A stretch of 64,000 nucleotides of DNA from an uncultured Curvibacter sp. (lineage in GTDB: Bacteria > Pseudomonadota > Gammaproteobacteria > Burkholderiales > Burkholderiaceae_C). The stretch lies in contig CAIKMN010000003.1 of NCBI GenBank assembly GCA_903828535.1, positions 124,001 to 188,000 of the forward strand. Reading direction: 5' to 3'. The notes under the pieces are model-generated. The model saw only the letters and a program-made list of their open reading frames with translations, was not told where the DNA came from and searched no databases. Positions 25,284-34,060 of this stretch are shown here, in pieces. The translations under genes and the position numbers were made by a program. How positions within the stretch are numbered: position 1 is the first letter of the stretch; every line of letters begins with the position of its first letter.

Positions 25284-27476
25284 ATGGTCATTATCTCGCC
25301 CAAAAACGATATTCCGATCCCTGTTTCTTTGACGGCTCAGGCGCGTCAATTTGCCGAACCCTTCATTGGGCATGAACGATTGCTTTCAGGCGAAAACGAA
25401 CTCAGCCATGCGGACGCTGAGTCGGCGATTTTGCAATCCTTGGGGGGCGCCGATGAGTTGTTGGCTGCGCCCTATTTGGTCTACGCCTGCGCCCATTTGA
25501 GTCGTCCGCAGGAGGTGCTGACCAAGGTTTTTGGCGCGCCACTGGCCAGTTTGGCCGTCACCACGCACCAGTTGATCCGAGTCCAGGCCCAAGCGCGGGG
25601 TTCCGCTCCCGCCAAAATCGATACCGTCCGCAAAATGCTGTTGGCCTTTTCGCGTGATTTGCGCGTGGTGTTGATGCGCTTGGCGTCTCGCTTGCAAACC
25701 TTGCGCTTCCACGCGGCGAACAAGTTGCCACTGGACCCCGCGATGGCTGCAGAGTCTTTGCAGGTATTTGCCCCTTTGGCGAACCGGTTGGGTATCTGGC
25801 AAATCAAATGGGAGCTGGAAGACCTGGCGTTTCGTTTTTCTGAGCCCGAGGTGTACCGAGACATTGCGGCCAAGTTGCAGCAAAAGCGTGGTGAACGCGA
25901 GCAGGGCATTCAGGCGCTGACCGATGCCATTTTGCGCGGCCTCACCGGCCAGGGCCCAGGTCAGGCGCAATTGAACGCGAATGGGCTGGAGGTGCAGGGT
26001 CGCCCCAAGCACATTTACAGCATCGTCAAAAAAATGAGGGGCAAATCACTGTCCTTTGACCGCGTGTTCGACGTCCAGGCCCTGCGCATCATCACCCCCA
26101 GCGTGACCGATTGCTATGCCGCCTTGAGCTGGGTGCACGAGCACTTTACGCCCATTGAAAGTGAGTTCGACGACTACATCGCCCGCCCCAAGCCAAATGG
26201 CTACCAATCGTTGCACACCGTGGTTCGCGATGACCGTGGCGTACCGATAGAAGTGCAAATTCGCACCCGTGCCATGCACGAGCACGCAGAGAGCGGAGTG
26301 GCGGCGCATTGGGCCTACAAAGAGGCGGGTACCAAAGGCTACGCCGGCGTATTGGCCAACAGCGATTACGACAGCAAAATTGCCATGCTGCGCCAACTCT
26401 TGGCCTGGGAGCGCGACTTGTCGGGCAGTTTGGCCACCGAAGGCATTTCGAATGCGGGGCTCTTTGACGACCGAATTTACGTGTTGACCCCAGAAGCCGC
26501 CGTGGTTGATTTGCCCCGAGGCGCGACCCCCGTGGACTTTGCCTATACCTTACACACCGACTTGGGCCATCGCTGCCGAGGGGCGCACGTGGACGGTGTT
26601 TTGGTGCCCTTGAACACGGCTTTACAAAACGGCCAGACGGTCTCCATTGTGGCCGCCAAAGACGGAGGCCCTTCGCGGGATTGGCTGAATTTCGAGTTGG
26701 GTTTTGTGGTCAGTTCCAGAGCGAAGACCAAAATTCGTGCTTGGTTCAATGCGCAGGCCTTGCAATCGACCATCGCCAAAGGCCGCGAGGCGGTTGAAAA
26801 GTTGTTGCAACGTGAAGGTAAAACCGCGCTGAAGCTGGATGCTTTGGCCGAGCAACTGGGCTTCAAAGGCGCCGACGCTTTGTTTGAAGTCGTGGGGAAA
26901 GACGAGTTGTCTTTGCGCAGCATTGAAACGGTACTGCGCCCCCCTGAAGCTTTGCCACCGCCAGATGAGCGTTTGTTAAAAAGAGCGGCTTCTGAGGCGT
27001 TAACGCCGAAAGGCGGCATCTTGGTGGTGGGCATTGATTCGCTCATGACGCAACTGGCCAAATGCTGTAAACCCGCGCCCCCTGACCCGATTGGCGGCTT
27101 CGTGACCCGAGGCAAAGGCGTTAGCGTCCACCGACTGGATTGCCGCAACTTCAAAGAGTTGGTTCAACGCAGCCAAGAGCGCGTGATTCAAGTGACGTGG
27201 GGCAAGCCGGCCAAGAACGCCAACGGATCGGGGGCGTACCTGGCCAAGTACCCCGTTGACGTGGCGGTGGAGGCGAATGACCGCCAAGGCTTGCTGCGCG
27301 ACGTTTCTGATGTGTTCTCTCGCCAAAAGACCAATGTGATTGGCGTGCAGACTCAGACCATTCAAGACGTGGCGTGGATGACGTTCACGGTGGAGGTGAG
27401 CGACTCCACCCGCCTTGACAAGGTTTTGCATGAACTCAAGGGCGTCAAAGGCGTGACATCCGCCAAACGTCGTTAA
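25284..27476 (+). CDS. relA: GTP pyrophosphokinase RelA
   Basis: RelA makes (p)ppGpp on ribosomes when amino acids run short. The 730 residues show, in order, a degenerate hydrolase domain without the HD pair (residues about 30-190), a synthetase domain (235-350) with the EFDDYIARPKPNGYQSLHT stretch, a TGS domain near 395-455 (DDRIYVLTPEAAVVDLPRG), helical linkers and a C-terminal ACT domain. The ExDD motif in the synthetase is the RelA type, as opposed to RxKD in bifunctional SpoT enzymes. Loss of the HD residues means no ppGpp hydrolysis is expected, so a SpoT should exist elsewhere. ATG 25284 follows AGGA. Confidence 0.95.
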   Translation: MVIISPKNDIPIPVSLTAQARQFAEPFIGHERLLSGENELSHADAESAILQSLGGADELLAAPYLVYACAHLSRPQEVLTKVFGAPLASLAVTTHQLIRVQAQARGSAPAKIDTVRKMLLAFSRDLRVVLMRLASRLQTLRFHAANKLPLDPAMAAESLQVFAPLANRLGIWQIKWELEDLAFRFSEPEVYRDIAAKLQQKRGEREQGIQALTDAILRGLTGQGPGQAQLNANGLEVQGRPKHIYSIVKKMRGKSLSFDRVFDVQALRIITPSVTDCYAALSWVHEHFTPIESEFDDYIARPKPNGYQSLHTVVRDDRGVPIEVQIRTRAMHEHAESGVAAHWAYKEAGTKGYAGVLANSDYDSKIAMLRQLLAWERDLSGSLATEGISNAGLFDDRIYVLTPEAAVVDLPRGATPVDFAYTLHTDLGHRCRGAHVDGVLVPLNTALQNGQTVSIVAAKDGGPSRDWLNFELGFVVSSRAKTKIRAWFNAQALQSTIAKGREAVEKLLQREGKTALKLDALAEQLGFKGADALFEVVGKDELSLRSIETVLRPPEALPPPDERLLKRAASEALTPKGGILVVGIDSLMTQLAKCCKPAPPDPIGGFVTRGKGVSVHRLDCRNFKELVQRSQERVIQVTWGKPAKNANGSGAYLAKYPVDVAVEANDRQGLLRDVSDVFSRQKTNVIGVQTQTIQDVAWMTFTVEVSDSTRLDKVLHELKGVKGVTSAKRR

Positions 27477-27500
27477 GACCGAATTAAAGTGGGCTATAAT
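27472..27500 (+). promoter_or_regulatory. Promoter of tRNA-Val
   Basis: A perfect -10 box TATAAT is at 27495-27500. A poor -35 box (GTTAAG, 27472-27477) stands at 17-bp spacing. Transcription would start near 27507, about 13 bp before the mature tRNA. Confidence 0.65.
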
Positions 27501-27519
27501 TGACGGTTTAGAAGTCCCC

Positions 27520-27596
27520 AGGCGCGTAGCTCAGTTGGTTAGAGCATCACCTTGACATGGTGGGGGTCGTTGGTTCGAATCCAATCGCGCCTACCA
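27520..27596 (+). tRNA. tRNA-Val (GAC)
   Basis: A full cloverleaf can be drawn. The acceptor stem pairs AGGCGCG (27520-27526) with CGCGCCT (27586-27592), followed by discriminator A and an encoded CCA. The D arm is GCTC/GAGC, the anticodon arm is TCACC-TTGACAT-GGTGG with anticodon GAC at 27554-27556, and the T arm is GTTGG-TTCGAAT-CCAAT. GAC reads the valine codons GUC and GUU. Confidence 0.97.
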
Positions 27597-27604
27597 AACA
27601 CATC

Positions 27605-27635
27605 AGCCCCAAATCGCAAGATCTGGGGCTTTTTT
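27605..27635 (+). terminator. Intrinsic terminator of tRNA-Val
   Basis: AGCCCCA (27605-27611) pairs with TGGGGCT (27624-27630) and is followed by six Ts. It lies 8 bp after the tRNA. Confidence 0.9.
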
Positions 27636-27705
27636 CATGGTGTTTTCTCTGGGTCTGTGGTCATGAAAAATGACGCAAAATCAAACGACCTATCAAGGAG
27701 ACAAC

Positions 27706-29319
27706 GTGAACACCAAAACCAAATTCTTACAAACTGCGCTGCTGGGCTTGGCGCTCAGTGCCAGCTTATTCGGTGGGGCCCAAGCCAATGAAAAAGGAGG
27801 CGCCAGCATGAACGTCTTGAAGATTGAGGGCGGTCAGATTGCCCAGCCCGCCGCCAACGACCAGGGCCTGCACATTTACAAAGGCATCCCTTTTGCGGCC
27901 CCGCCGGTCGGTGATTTGCGCTGGAAACCGCCTCAAGCGGTGAACCCTTGGCAAGGGACTTTGGCCGTTGACCAATGGGGCGCACGTTGCTACCAAAGCC
28001 AACGTTTGGGCGCCCTGGACCCGAACAACCCCAACATGAGTGAAGACTGTCTTTACCTCAATGTTTGGGCACCGAGCAAAGCCAAGGGCTTGCCGGTCAT
28101 GGTTTGGATTCATGGCGGCAGCAACTTGAATGGCGCTGCCTCCCAGCCCGAATTCGATGCAGCCGCATGGGCCAAGCGCGGTGTGGTGGCGGTCAGCATC
28201 AACTACCGCGTTGATGTTTTTGGCTTCATGGCGCACCCCGAACTGACCGCTGAGTCGGGTACCCAGTCCTCCGGTAACTATGGGCTGTTGGATCAAATCG
28301 CGGCCTTGAAGTGGGTGCAACGCAACATCACCCAGTTTGGAGGCGACCCCAAAAACGTCACCATTTTGGGTGAATCTGCGGGGGCCATTGATGTCAGCCT
28401 GTTGCTCGTTTCACCCCTGAGCAAAGGCCTCTTCCAAAAAGCCGTGGGACAAAGCGGTAGCGCTTTGGTGCCCATCGGCCTTTTCAGCCCCAGGCCTTTG
28501 GCGCAAGGCGAAGCCCACGGGCTGCGCATGGCCGATGCTTTGGGTGCAAAAAGCGTTGCACAAATGCGTCAAGCGACTTCTGCTGAGGTGTTGCAAGCTT
28601 CAGCCAAGCAGCCCAGCATTGTGGGATTGGGCGTGATCGACGGCTATGTGGTGCCTGAATCCCCGACCCGCTTGATGCTGCAAGGCAAAGGCGCCGATGT
28701 CCCTCTGCTGCTGGGCAGCAACGCCGATGAAGGCAGCTTGTTTTCAGCCCGCATGCCATTGCCCCCCAATGCCGCGGCCTATGAGGCGTTGATCACGGCG
28801 CAGTTCAAGGGCCAAGCACCCAAGGCCTTGGCGTTGTATCCGGCAGGCGCGCAAGGCGAGTTGATCAAGTCGTCTTTCAGCGATTTGATTGGTGACCAAA
28901 TCATCAATTACGGGACGTGGGCGTGGGCCGATCGCGCGGCTAAAAACAACCGTGCGCCGGTGTACCGTTACTTTTTTAGCCGCCGTCCGCCTTTGGCGCC
29001 CGAGTTGTCGATTTATCCACTGACTGCACCAGGTTCCTATCACTTCGCAGAGGTGGTCTACGCCTTTGATAATTTGGCCGTTCGACCCGATTGGGGCTGG
29101 CAAAAGGCCGACCACACCTTGGCCAAGACCATGGCCGATTACTGGACCAACTTTGCCAAAACCGGTAACCCCAACGGGTCTGGTCTGCCTCAATGGCCGG
29201 CCTACAAGGCCCCTTCAAATCAGGTCATGGGGTTGGGTGAAAACATCGGCGTGGTATCCGAGCCCCATCCAGATCGGTATCAGTTCTTGGATTCGTTTTA
29301 CACCAGCGCCGCGCCTTAA
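27706..29319 (+). CDS. Exported carboxylesterase (type B)
   Basis: A 537-residue alpha/beta hydrolase of the type B carboxylesterase family with a signal peptide (hydrophobic residues 6-24, ending AQANE). The nucleophile elbow GESAGAIDV is near residue 222, preceded by FGGDPKNVTIL. The acid residue is probably in NADEGSLF near 345, and the histidine in GSYHFAEVVYAF near 445. EDCLYLNVWAP is the second family signature. GTG 27706 was chosen because AAGGAG lies at 27695-27700; an upstream ATG at 27670 is in frame but has no such site. Natural substrate is not known; it should act on ester bonds in the periplasm or outside. Confidence 0.9.
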   Translation: MNTKTKFLQTALLGLALSASLFGGAQANEKGGASMNVLKIEGGQIAQPAANDQGLHIYKGIPFAAPPVGDLRWKPPQAVNPWQGTLAVDQWGARCYQSQRLGALDPNNPNMSEDCLYLNVWAPSKAKGLPVMVWIHGGSNLNGAASQPEFDAAAWAKRGVVAVSINYRVDVFGFMAHPELTAESGTQSSGNYGLLDQIAALKWVQRNITQFGGDPKNVTILGESAGAIDVSLLLVSPLSKGLFQKAVGQSGSALVPIGLFSPRPLAQGEAHGLRMADALGAKSVAQMRQATSAEVLQASAKQPSIVGLGVIDGYVVPESPTRLMLQGKGADVPLLLGSNADEGSLFSARMPLPPNAAAYEALITAQFKGQAPKALALYPAGAQGELIKSSFSDLIGDQIINYGTWAWADRAAKNNRAPVYRYFFSRRPPLAPELSIYPLTAPGSYHFAEVVYAFDNLAVRPDWGWQKADHTLAKTMADYWTNFAKTGNPNGSGLPQWPAYKAPSNQVMGLGENIGVVSEPHPDRYQFLDSFYTSAAP

Positions 29320-29322
29320 ATT

Positions 29323-29358
29323 GACAAACTCATAGACAAACTCATAGACAAACTTTAA
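29323..29358. repeat. 12-bp tandem repeat, three units
   Basis: GACAAACTCATA occurs twice in a row (29323-29346), then as GACAAACTTTAA (29347-29358). The array starts 3 bp after the carboxylesterase stop and fills the gap to the convergent glycosyltransferase gene. Confidence 0.85.
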
Positions 29359-29364
29359 AGGCCT

Positions 29365-31059
29365 TTAGCGAGTCAGCCGTTCAGAACACAGGGCGGTTGA
29401 CTTTTGAGCCGGGTTGCTTGGGGCCAGCTCCCAGCGCAACAAGGCCGTTTGGTTCTGCTTCAAAGTGGTTTTGAGTTGGCTTAGCCATGGATCGGACTGG
29501 GCCTCTTTCTCACTGGCCAAAATCCAGGCCCTTGGCGCCGCGCAGAGTTGCTGGTGAAATTCGTCAACCTCAATCAGGTTGCGGGCGCTGTTCGAATCCG
29601 AAGCAAAGTCACGCGCATCGACCAGTTCACGTTGCCAGTTGTCGTGGGCTCGAACCGCCTCACCCGACCAAAGGCCAACCACTCGGGCTGGCGATTCGAG
29701 ATGGGCATACAAAGGCAGGTCGTAGTAGTAGTGATGCCACATGTAAACCGGCTCATCCGAGGTGCGTTCGCGTCGCAATTGTTGACCAAGTGCCTGGGTG
29801 GATTTGGGTGCCTCGAGCGTAAAAAAAGCAACCAAGATCAAACCCAATAAACCGCTCAAGATCACCCAGATTTTGAAGGTTTTGGCGGAAAGCCCCGACA
29901 AACTTTGAGCCATCAAGAAGGCCAGTGGCGCGGCTGCAGGCAACACATAGCCCACTAATTTAGAAGCAGGCAAAGAGAAGAACACAAGCACCACCAGCAC
30001 CGTGCAGCCCATCAGGGCGTTCAAACGAGGGTTTGTTGTCTCATGCCCTTTGTCATGGAGGCCCGCTTGGTCATGTGGGTTGTCACTGTCATTGGCGGCC
30101 CGTTGAGGTGCCCGCCAAAGTTTGAAGAGTTGCCATGCACTGACAAGGGTCCAGGGCAGGCAAAACAACCACAGCACAGCCGGATAGAACCAGAAGGGCT
30201 GAACGTTGTTAAAGCCCTGGGTTGCAAAGCGTTGGAAATGTTGCACCACAAAAAAGTAATGCAAGAAGTCGGGGAATGCCCTTTCCATCAGCAAAAACCA
30301 AGGCGCTGCCAAGACCAAAAAAACAAAGCAACCCACCCCATCAAACAAGTCTGTCATCAGACGCCATTGGCGCTGCCAAGCCAACCACAAGATCAAACTG
30401 GCCGCCGGTATCACGGCGCCAATCAAACCTTTGGCCAACACCCCCAGCGCCGCCATGGCGTAGGCCCCCCACAAAGCACGACGGGCGTGGTTTTTTTGTT
30501 TTTCGCTCATTCGCAGCAGGCAAGCATGCGCGGCCAAGGCCACCGTGGCGCTGATGAAGCCGGCCACCAACATGTCGAGGTTGGCGTATTGGCTGGCTAA
30601 AAACAGCAAAGGGGTGGTCGCAGCCACGGCCAGCACCCGCTGGGCCAACGCAGGGCTGGCCCATCGCCAGGCCAGTGCCACTACAGAGCCGATGGCCAGG
30701 CAGCCACCCAAAACAGACGCCACTCGGGCTGCAGCCGCATGAAAGCCCAGCATTTTTAAGCTGAACGCGGTAATCCAGTAGAACAACGGTGGCTTGTGAA
30801 AGAACGGCATGCCGTCCAAAGTGGGCACCCCCCATTGACCTGATTGCGCCATCTCCCATGCGACACCCACATAACGCCCCTCGTCCGGCAGTGCCATGGG
30901 GCGAGCCCAGATCGAAAGGCACAGCCAAAACACCAATCCGAAGGCCAGAATGCCTCTGTCCACCAGACTAAAAGAGGCCGAGCGGGCGCGGAGCGAAGGG
31001 GGAGATGGGTTCAAAACACGGATCAGGGACCAGCCCCTGAGAAACAAGATTGACTTCAT
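29365..31059 (-). CDS. ArnT-like membrane glycosyltransferase (PMT family)
   Basis: A 564-residue inner-membrane protein with about eleven hydrophobic segments, like the GT83/PMT enzymes that move sugars from polyprenyl phosphate carriers to lipid A, proteins or other acceptors in the periplasm. The first periplasmic loop has PDEGRYVGVAWEM and PFFHKPPLFYW (near residues 58-95), where Asp-Glu is the catalytic pair in ArnT. The C-terminal soluble part is about 120 residues. No arnA/B/C/D genes are near, so the donor may not be aminoarabinose. The gene is divergent from pilB. Confidence 0.85.
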   Translation of the reverse strand: MKSILFLRGWSLIRVLNPSPPSLRARSASFSLVDRGILAFGLVFWLCLSIWARPMALPDEGRYVGVAWEMAQSGQWGVPTLDGMPFFHKPPLFYWITAFSLKMLGFHAAAARVASVLGGCLAIGSVVALAWRWASPALAQRVLAVAATTPLLFLASQYANLDMLVAGFISATVALAAHACLLRMSEKQKNHARRALWGAYAMAALGVLAKGLIGAVIPAASLILWLAWQRQWRLMTDLFDGVGCFVFLVLAAPWFLLMERAFPDFLHYFFVVQHFQRFATQGFNNVQPFWFYPAVLWLFCLPWTLVSAWQLFKLWRAPQRAANDSDNPHDQAGLHDKGHETTNPRLNALMGCTVLVVLVFFSLPASKLVGYVLPAAAPLAFLMAQSLSGLSAKTFKIWVILSGLLGLILVAFFTLEAPKSTQALGQQLRRERTSDEPVYMWHHYYYDLPLYAHLESPARVVGLWSGEAVRAHDNWQRELVDARDFASDSNSARNLIEVDEFHQQLCAAPRAWILASEKEAQSDPWLSQLKTTLKQNQTALLRWELAPSNPAQKSTALCSERLTR

Positions 31060-31064
31060 GATAA

Positions 31065-31103
31065 GGGCCTAAAGAGACCTCGTTCATCCCCTCTCTTTAG
31101 CCC
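31065..31103. promoter_or_regulatory. Inverted repeat between the glycosyltransferase and pilB
   Basis: CTAAAGAGA (31069-31077) and TCTCTTTAG (31092-31100) are perfect 9-bp arms; GGG before and CCC after extend the pairing past a single unpaired C. It fills the 80-bp divergent promoter region. It could be an operator or an RNA hairpin in the pilB leader; it has no T run. Confidence 0.45.
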
Positions 31104-31139
31104 CTCTCATTACCGCTCCTGCTTGACGGAGGCCATCAG

Positions 31140-32978
31140 ATGACTTCACAGCCGTTCACTCCGCATCCTCCTCAGGCTGGGCCTGCATCTCCTGCTTCTC
31201 CTGCTTCTCCTGCTTCTCCTGCTTCTCGGGCGAGCCCCAATCGGCCCCCTTGGGTCCAGGTGTTGAGGCAAACCAAGTGCTTGCCTGGGGATGATTGGGG
31301 CGGCTCGATGGCGGCTTTGATAGAGGCGGGCCACCTCAGCGCGGCGCTCTTGGCTGAAACCTTGGCCCAGTCATTTAATGTGGCGTATTCGCCCAATGCG
31401 GCTGGCAATTTTGATCCCTTGCCGTTCTTGGATTGGCGTTTTACCGCCAACTGGCCGGTCTATTTGCTGGGTTTAAAAGGAGGACGGGTACAAGTGGCCA
31501 CCGCCGATCCTTCCAACCGCCTGCATTTGAGCGCAATTGAATTCACCACCGGCATTGGCGCTGATTATGTCGTGCTGCCTTTGGATGTGTTGGAAGCCGC
31601 GATTAGCAACCGCGAGGCGAAAAGCCAGGCCAAACAGGTGGCCAGCGCGAAAGCAGATCGGGTGCGCCAAGAGCGCCACGACATGGCGGATTTTGTCGCC
31701 CAAACCCTCACCTCGGAGGGGACGGCTGAAGGCAGAGCCGCCCATGATCTGTCCGATTCAGACAGCACCCCCGTGGTGAAGTTTTTGGATCAAGCTTTGT
31801 GGTCGGCTTGGCAACAAGGGGCGTCCGATTTGCATTTTGAGCCCTTTGAAGGTTGTTACCGACTGCGCTTCCGATTGGACGGTGCGTTGCATGATCAAGA
31901 AGCGCCGCCATTGGGGGCCAAAGACCAATTGACATCGCGCATCAAGGTCATGGCGAATCTGGATATTTCCGAAAGGCGTTTACCGCAAGACGGCGGCATG
32001 AAATTGCTACTGACCCCGCCCGCTGGCCAGGGGCCCGCCCGGGCAGTGGATTTTCGTGTCAGCACCTTGCCCACTCTGTTCGGAGAAAAAGTGGTCATTC
32101 GTATTTTGGAGGGCGGCGCAAAGCGTTTGACCTTGGATGAGTTGGGCTACCTGCCTGCCCAAAAGCAAGCATTGCTGGAGGCCATCGCCAAGCCTCAGGG
32201 CATGGTCTTGGTGACGGGCCCGACAGGTTCAGGAAAAACGGTGTCTTTGTACGCTTGTTTGGACTTGTTGAATCAAAAAGCATTGAACATTTCAACCGTC
32301 GAAGACCCCTGCGAAATTCAACTCAGCGGGGTGAATCAGGTGCACGTGAATGAGCGGGCAGGATTAACGTTTGCCGTCGCGCTGCGGGCTTTCTTGAGGC
32401 AAGACCCGGATGTGTTGATGGTCGGTGAAATTCGCGATTTGGAAACCGCCGATGTCGCTTTGAAAGCCGCTCAGACCGGTCATTTGGTGCTCAGCACCTT
32501 GCACACGAATGACGCCCCAGGCGTCCTCACCCGTTTGCGCCACATGGGGGTCTTGCCCTTTCACATCGCCACCAGCCTGACCTTGGTGACGGCCCAACGA
32601 TTGCTCAGGCGTCTGTGCGAGGTTTGCAAAGCGCCCCGTGTTTGGAGTGGGTCTGCCTTGCAAGCCGCTGGGCTGACCTCACTTGAGCTTGAAACAGGGG
32701 AGAAAAAGGAGCCGGGAGGCCTCAACGCAAGCGTCAAGTTGTTCCATCCCGTTGGCTGCGCTGCGTGCCACCGTGGTTACAAAGGACGGTTGGGCATTTA
32801 CCAGGTGATGCCCATGACCGAGGATTTGCAGCAAATCGTTTTACGCGACGGCAACGCCACAGAATTGGCTGCACAAGCGGCCCGTGACGGCGTCTTGACG
32901 CTGCGGCAATCGGCTTGGCTGCAAGTGCTGGCCGGGCAGACCTCTCCTGAAGAAGTGATGCAAACCACGCCAGACTGA
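31140..32978 (+). CDS. pilB: Type IV pilus assembly ATPase PilB
   Basis: PilB is the cytoplasmic hexameric ATPase that drives pilus extension. The 612 residues show an N-terminal MshEN-type region (about 45-180), Walker [14 protein letters not shown] near 360, the Asp box and Walker [21 protein letters not shown] near 425, and a zinc site of CEVCKAP and [13 protein letters not shown] near 500-545. Ahead of this is a Pro-Ala-Ser repeat (five PAS units, residues about 15-29) coded by 9-bp tandem DNA repeats. GGAGG stands before ATG 31140. pilC and pilD follow. Confidence 0.95.
   Translation: MTSQPFTPHPPQAGPASPASPASPASPASRASPNRPPWVQVLRQTKCLPGDDWGGSMAALIEAGHLSAALLAETLAQSFNVAYSPNAAGNFDPLPFLDWRFTANWPVYLLGLKGGRVQVATADPSNRLHLSAIEFTTGIGADYVVLPLDVLEAAISNREAKSQAKQVASAKADRVRQERHDMADFVAQTLTSEGTAEGRAAHDLSDSDSTPVVKFLDQALWSAWQQGASDLHFEPFEGCYRLRFRLDGALHDQEAPPLGAKDQLTSRIKVMANLDISERRLPQDGGMKLLLTPPAGQGPARAVDFRVSTLPTLFGEKVVIRILEGGAKRLTLDELGYLPAQKQALLEAIAKPQGMVLVTGPTGSGKTVSLYACLDLLNQKALNISTVEDPCEIQLSGVNQVHVNERAGLTFAVALRAFLRQDPDVLMVGEIRDLETADVALKAAQTGHLVLSTLHTNDAPGVLTRLRHMGVLPFHIATSLTLVTAQRLLRRLCEVCKAPRVWSGSALQAAGLTSLELETGEKKEPGGLNASVKLFHPVGCAACHRGYKGRLGIYQVMPMTEDLQQIVLRDGNATELAAQAARDGVLTLRQSAWLQVLAGQTSPEEVMQTTPD
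31182..31226 (+). repeat. Five 9-bp units coding for Pro-Ala-Ser in pilB
   Basis: One CCTGCATCT and four exact CCTGCTTCT units follow each other in frame. Copy changes would only lengthen or shorten the PAS tract and would keep the reading frame. Confidence 0.95.
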
Positions 32979-33010
32979 GCTGAAGAATTTCACACCTGAA
33001 CGGGTCGCCC

Positions 33011-34060
33011 TTGCGCATGTCACGCCAAATCAAGTCCAAAGACATCGCGCTCTTCACCCGTCAACTGGCGGCCATGATGCACGCCGGCGTGCCCGTCTTG
33101 CAAGCCTTCGATTTGTTAAGAAGGGGGCAACAAAACAAGGCCCTTTTGCACTTGGTCAACCAACTCAAAATCCAAGTGGCGGCCGGCACTTCTTTGAGTC
33201 AGGCCTTGGCCAAGTACCCGCAGCAATTTGGCACGCTTTATGTCAGTTTGGTCGCGGCCGGTGAGTTGGGCGGCGTGTTGGACACGGTCTTGGATCGGTT
33301 GGCCTTGTACCTTGAAAAAACCCAAGCGCTCAAAGCCAAGGTGCGTGGTGCCTTGTTGTACCCAATGGCTGTCTTGGTGGTGGCCTTGGGCGTGGTCTTG
33401 GTGGTGTTGGGTTGGGTGATTCCGAGTTTCAAAACGGTTTTTTCATCACTTGGGGCCGAGTTGCCCGCGCCGACCCGTTTGCTGCTGGCTTTGAGTGATG
33501 GCCTCTGGGCTTATGGTCTGTGGTGGTTGCTCGCCCTGATGGCGGGCGTGTGGGGCCTGAGACGGGCATTGCGACAATGGCCCCGCTGGCGACGGTCATG
33601 GGACGCTGCATGGCTGAGGTTTCCTGTCTTGGGTCCGCTCTTGCGCGATGCTGCCGTGGCCAGATGGGCGAGGACCTTGGCCACGCTGTTGGCCGCTGGC
33701 GTGCCTTTGGTTGACGCCTTGGTTCCGGTCGGACGGGTGGCTGGGCATCTTTTGTTTGAGGAAGCCACGCAAGCTTTGAGGTTGGCCGTGGTCCGCGGAT
33801 CCAGTGTGAACACGGCATTGCTGGAGGCCAAGGTTTTTCCTGCCATGTTGGTTCAGTTGGTGGCCATTGGCGAGGCTTCGGGCACCTTGGACGCCATGTT
33901 GGCCAAAGCAGCCGAGTACCACGAGCGCGCCGTTGATGAGCAAGTCGCGGGACTTTCAACTTTATTGGAGCCGGTGATCATCGTGGTTTTAGGTGGCATC
34001 ATTGGGGGCATGGTGGTGGCCATGTACCTCCCCATCTTCCAATTGGGACAAGTTTTATAG
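33011..34060 (+). CDS. pilC: Type IV pilus inner-membrane platform protein PilC, N-terminally short
   Basis: PilC is the polytopic platform under the pilus. The protein starts almost at the motif KSKDIALFTRQLAAMMHAGVP, which lies about 60 residues inside usual PilC proteins. Two T2SSF domains are complete (about residues 12-135 and 215-338) with three membrane segments. Length is 349 compared with about 400 normally. The start is TTG 33011 or ATG 33017; an in-frame stop at 32981 and only 32 bp to the pilB stop leave no room for the missing segment. pilD begins on the base after its stop. Confidence 0.92.
   Translation: MRMSRQIKSKDIALFTRQLAAMMHAGVPVLQAFDLLRRGQQNKALLHLVNQLKIQVAAGTSLSQALAKYPQQFGTLYVSLVAAGELGGVLDTVLDRLALYLEKTQALKAKVRGALLYPMAVLVVALGVVLVVLGWVIPSFKTVFSSLGAELPAPTRLLLALSDGLWAYGLWWLLALMAGVWGLRRALRQWPRWRRSWDAAWLRFPVLGPLLRDAAVARWARTLATLLAAGVPLVDALVPVGRVAGHLLFEEATQALRLAVVRGSSVNTALLEAKVFPAMLVQLVAIGEASGTLDAMLAKAAEYHERAVDEQVAGLSTLLEPVIIVVLGGIIGGMVVAMYLPIFQLGQVL

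Noticed and set aside
27521-27595. tRNA beginning at G 27521
   Set aside because: This would leave T as discriminator and a mispaired acceptor end. Starting at A 27520 pairs all seven bases and leaves A-CCA.
29323-29358. Possible CRISPR-like array
   Set aside because: The units are 12 bp and have no spacers; no cas gene is near. The other arrays in the window fail for the same reason.
29356-29367. Palindrome TAAAGGCCTTTA at the end of the glycosyltransferase gene
   Set aside because: It has no loop, lies on the stop codon and shows no T run, so neither a terminator nor an operator is supported.
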